DNA of 64,000 nt from Corylus avellana (lineage: Eukaryota; Streptophyta; Magnoliopsida; Fagales; Betulaceae): positions 3,182,669-3,246,668 of the forward strand of contig NC_081550.1 in assembly GCF_901000735.1 (NCBI RefSeq), read 5' to 3'. A program made the position numbers and the translations under genes. This document shows, one piece after another, positions 61,067 to 64,000 of this stretch. The notes below the pieces were generated by a model. It had not been told where the DNA came from. It saw only the letters and a program-made list of their open reading frames with translations, and searched no databases. Positions within the stretch are counted from its first letter, which is position 1; each line of letters starts with the position of its first letter.

Positions 61067-61105
<39 letters not shown>
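60395..61105. repeat. Facing GA and CT microsatellite arrays in the LRP1 promoter/leader
   Basis: (GA)n tracts lie at about 60395-60412 and 60516-60530. They are followed on the same strand by long (CT)n tracts at about 60746-60775 and 61073-61104, with further CT-rich sequence at about 60928-60950. GAGA-type repeats are binding sites for plant BASIC PENTACYSTEINE factors, which act on many developmental genes. Because GA runs precede CT runs, a transcript crossing both could fold back on itself. The arrays are plain; regulatory effect is inferred. Confidence 0.75.
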
Positions 61106-61107
<2 letters not shown>

Positions 61108-61306
61108 AAATCCATAGTATATTTAATACAAACACCCAGCATCAGTTGTGGCTACTACAAGGAGGTTACCTTCAGATTCTGGAGCCTTCGCAGACTGGGT
61201 GGCTACGTCCTCATCCGGCGCGGGCCGAGCCGCGCCGGATGAGCTCTCCCTCGGCTTCAATGCCGGACCAGCCGCCGCAGGAACCAGCACCGGACCCACC
61301 TCCGGA

Positions 61307-62544
61307 ATGTGGTCCGCCACGCCCTCCAGGCCCGTCAACTACGGCCTCGCTCCCACCGATATGGGCATGGTAGGCCTGCGCGACCTCTTCGTCGTCGCCC
61401 CCGCCTCTTCCTTCAACCATCACCACCACCACCACCACCACCAGCACGACCCCATCATCTCCGATCCTCATTCCATCAACGCCTCCAACCCCGCCACTGC
61501 ACTTGGCGTCGGGGTCGGCGTCGGCGTCTTCCCTCTCCTCACCGCTGCTCCCTGTCTCGCTTCCGCCTCCAACGTCGGCGTCGAAGATGACAACAATATG
61601 CTCAGCAGTAGGAGCAGGAGCGGCGGCGGAGGAATTCACCTCTGGCAGAACAGTAATCAGCCAACCGCCCAGCATGGGCATTATTTCAAGAAACCAGCAA
61701 TTCTCGATCACGGCGGTTCGGGTAATAATTTGGTCCAGAGCGGCGGCGTTGGTGGTGGGATTGGCGGGTCACCCACGACCACCTCGTCCACTGGTACCGC
61801 CACGTGTCAGGACTGCGGCAATCAGGCCAAGAAAGATTGCAGCCACAGGAGGTGCAGGACTTGTTGCAAGAGCCGCGGTTTTGATTGCGCCACTCACGTG
61901 AAGAGCACGTGGGTGCCCGCGGCTCGGCGGAGGGAACGTCAGCTCATGGGCGCCTCTGGTTCTGCCGCCGCCGGCTCTTCCGGGGCTACCTCCGGCGCCA
62001 AAAAACCTAGACTCATCGGCTCGCAAACCACAACAACCTCTCATACTTCCACTTCCAACACCACTCCCCCAAGAAGCTTCGATACAAGCTCTAGTCATCA
62101 AGGTTTGAAAACATTCAAAAACTCAAACGTCCTTTTCTTCTTTTCTTTTTTCTTCATATTTCATGAATTCAGAATAGGGTTTTTGCTGAATTATCCGCAG
62201 ATGCGAGCTTCAAAGAGGGTTTGCCCGGTCAAGTACGTGCACCGGCGGTTTTCAAGTGCGTGCGGGTGACAGCGGTGGAAGACGGCGAGGACGAGTACGC
62301 ATATCAGGCGGTTGTAAAGATCGGTGGCCATGTCTTCAAAGGGTTTTTATACGATCAAGGGCTTGAAAATAGAGAAGGGTATCCTAATATATCGGAATTG
62401 CATTTAGGCGGTGGCAGCGGCGGTGGCGGTGGGGTTGCCGGGAGGAATGGGGCGTCGTCGTCGTCCCCAATCCTCGACCCGACCGATGTCTACGCTGGCG
62501 GAGCATTGCTCGGAGGTTCAAGCTATGGTAATCCAATAAATTGA
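61307..62544 (+). CDS. LRP1: SRS/STY-family transcription factor, LATERAL ROOT PRIMORDIUM 1 type
   Basis: Exons 61307-62102 and 62201-62544 (GT-AG intron, 98 bp, phase 1), 379 aa from the first ATG. N-terminal [15 protein letters not shown] is the LRP1 signature. A poly-His stretch follows. The SRS RING-like zinc finger begins at residue 167: C-X2-C-X7-C-X4-C-X2-C-C-X6-C-X2-H, reading [20 protein letters not shown] and [17 protein letters not shown]. Basic ARRRERQ and KKPR stretches after it suit a nuclear signal. Exon 2 carries the family IGGH domain ([18 protein letters not shown] at 306-309), used for dimerisation. SRS proteins activate auxin-biosynthesis genes such as YUCCA4 and act in lateral-root, gynoecium and leaf development; LRP1 is auxin-induced. 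The frame remains open for 53 codons upstream of the first ATG, back to a GTG at 61148 (see findings), so the N-terminus is unsettled. Confidence 0.92.
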
Positions 62545-63737
62545 AACATCCTTTGGAGTCGGGGAAGGAATGACATTGTAGGATAATTCTTCTTTCTGTT
62601 TACCAAGTACTGATAAGATTATGTTAAAATTGTTCAATATTCTTGTATCTTATTATCATATGTCTTGGCTTCTTGTTTTTTTTTTAATTTTTTTTAATTT
62701 TTAATTTGCTGTTCCTCCATATAAAGAGCCTATTTCCTGTTGTCATTACAATGAGAGGACCATTATATGCTAATGACGCAACATTTTCTAACTGCTAGAA
62801 TCATTTCTGTACCAAATTACTAAAAATGGAAGTTTTTTATTCGATATTATTGCTTCTTGGAAATTTATGATAATAATATTAACTGTTTGCTTTTTCGTAA
62901 TTGCTGCCATTTCTATTTATATTTTTTGATCCTCGAGTTTTATTTTCCTTCCATAGGTGAAATCTACAGTGTTAAAGGATTATTGTGGTGTCTGTCAACC
63001 TTTCCTTTATTATATTTTTTTCCCATTTTGTCTAATGCTTGTATATATATATATATATTTTCCTGGTAATATTGAATTTTTCCATCGATAAAGTATGTTG
63101 TATGCTTCCTTTTCTATATATATATATATACACATTAATACAATCATATCTACTTTCATTGTTGGGAGCCAACATTATATTGCACAAGTTCTTTAGAGTA
63201 CTGTTTGGTTAGTTTGGTTCATTACCAACTTGAAGTTGGATATCATAACTATAGTTCTGCTTTAGACTTTAGCATGAGAAGTAGTTGTAATGTCGCCATC
63301 ATTTGTTGCCAAAGAAAGAGCATTACATGTATGTCCTTTTCAATCCTTAATTTCTACAGTGTGTAGACAAACTGACAATTGCATGTATTCATCAACACAT
63401 GTTGTACTTGCTTCTGCTAGCTGTTATGTTTTTAGATTTGAATTTCATTAGAATATTTGATATTACTTTATCATATTACATTTTAATCTTGCAGGTTTGT
63501 GTGGATTGTTTGTAAGCATTGATGCACTAATTAAGTGTCTGTATTATTGAACTTGCTGATAGCATTCATTTTGCATCATGTTTGAGTGGTTATTTGTTTA
63601 TATTTCTTCCCCTTAAAATGTTTTGAATATTTTTTTCAATTGTTTATTAATGCTGTTTGTTTTTCTTTTTATTCTTTTACCTTTTTTTTTTTTTTTTTTT
63701 TTTGTTATCTGGGTATATGTCATTTTGTGCTTGACAG
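62545..63737. other. 3' region of LRP1 and downstream AT-rich sequence
   Basis: It should contain the LRP1 3' UTR. TA runs lie at about 63043-63058 and 63115-63130, and a 22-base T-run at about 63682-63703. No other gene recognised. Confidence 0.55.
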
Positions 63738-63794
63738 GAGGCGAGGATGTTTATTTGGCTTTTATTAATACTTTATTCCCTGAGATGCTGCAGG
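63738..63794 (+). other. Exon-like 57-base segment downstream of LRP1
   Basis: Bounded by a strong acceptor (pyrimidine tract, then GCTTGACAG at 63729-63737) and a donor (CTGCAG|GTGACT, GT at 63795). It is exactly 19 codons long in one open frame, GGCGAGGATG-type coding composition, reading GEDVYLAFINTLFPEML with flanks. It could be an alternative 3' exon or UTR exon of LRP1, or the first visible exon of a gene beyond the window. No family match. Confidence 0.25.
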
Positions 63795-64000
63795 TGACTG
63801 AAACTTTTGGCTTTGATCTAGCATGCAAATGTTGACTAATCCGATTTGACAAAGAGGTGTCTGTATTCAATGGTTGCGTGGTTTTCTTTTTGCCTCACAT
63901 GATGTCCCCCTTTAGATGTTTTCAAATTAATTAGAAATAGATGAATTTTGTCATGTGAATTGCGTTATCATTCACTTCTATAATGCTTATATAAAGATAT

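Noticed and set aside
61211..62101. Several long frames on both strands across LRP1 exon 1
   Set aside because: Caused by GC-rich Gly/Ser codons in the real LRP1 frame; biased composition and no domain.
1..64000. CRISPR arrays, prokaryotic operons or defence systems
   Set aside because: Introns, TATA boxes and plant-specific gene families show eukaryotic nuclear DNA; no regularly spaced repeats of CRISPR type.

Overview
The window is nuclear DNA of a eudicot plant, probably a woody rosid. It is AT-rich, with long gene-poor stretches full of MITE-type inverted repeats, LINE remnants, miniature LTR elements and TA/CT microsatellites. Genes have GT-AG introns, TATA boxes and plant-specific families (SRS/LRP1, P-class PPR, PADRE/DUF4228, RLT-like homeodomain). 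The species cannot be fixed from sequence alone.

Layout. (1) 1.8-2.3 kb, plus: an intronless RING-H2 E3 ligase. (2) 3.3-11.8 kb, minus: a seven-exon homeodomain gene (497 aa as joined here). Its start codon sits in a 7-nt coding segment separated by a 2.75-kb intron that holds a dead LINE fragment. (3) 14.5-16.8 kb, plus: an intronless 749-aa PPR protein with 16 repeats, matching Arabidopsis At5g01110. (4) 17-26.7 kb: a repeat field with a LINE tail, two TRIM-like elements, a SINE-like element and MITEs. (5) 26.8-27.4 kb, plus: a PADRE/DUF4228 protein. (6) 30.2-37.9 kb: a roughly 3.75-kb segment present twice, on either side of a 100-N assembly gap. Each copy carries the first exon of a secreted cysteine-rich peptide gene on the minus strand. 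The left contig's last 3.7 kb equals the right contig's first 3.8 kb, so this is more likely two unmerged haplotypes than a real tandem duplication. One copy has lost the start codon and half of the signal peptide. (7) 38-60 kb: gene-poor, with MITEs, a 3 x 199 bp tandem array, an exon-like fragment of unknown origin and a heavily decayed LINE reverse transcriptase. (8) 61.3-62.5 kb, plus: an SRS-family transcription factor, the LATERAL ROOT PRIMORDIUM 1 (LRP1) type, behind a leader packed with GA and CT arrays.

The genes are independent single-copy plant genes, not a pathway or operon. From memory (not checked), RING, LRP1 and PADRE genes also lie close together in Arabidopsis (around At5g12310-At5g12340), so the arrangement may be conserved. 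I found no convincing new multi-gene system. The most useful observations are the unmerged contig overlap with a start-loss allele, the paired CX3CX3C peptide, the LRP1 frame that stays open upstream of its first ATG and begins with GTG where ATG is expected, and a readable PPR code.
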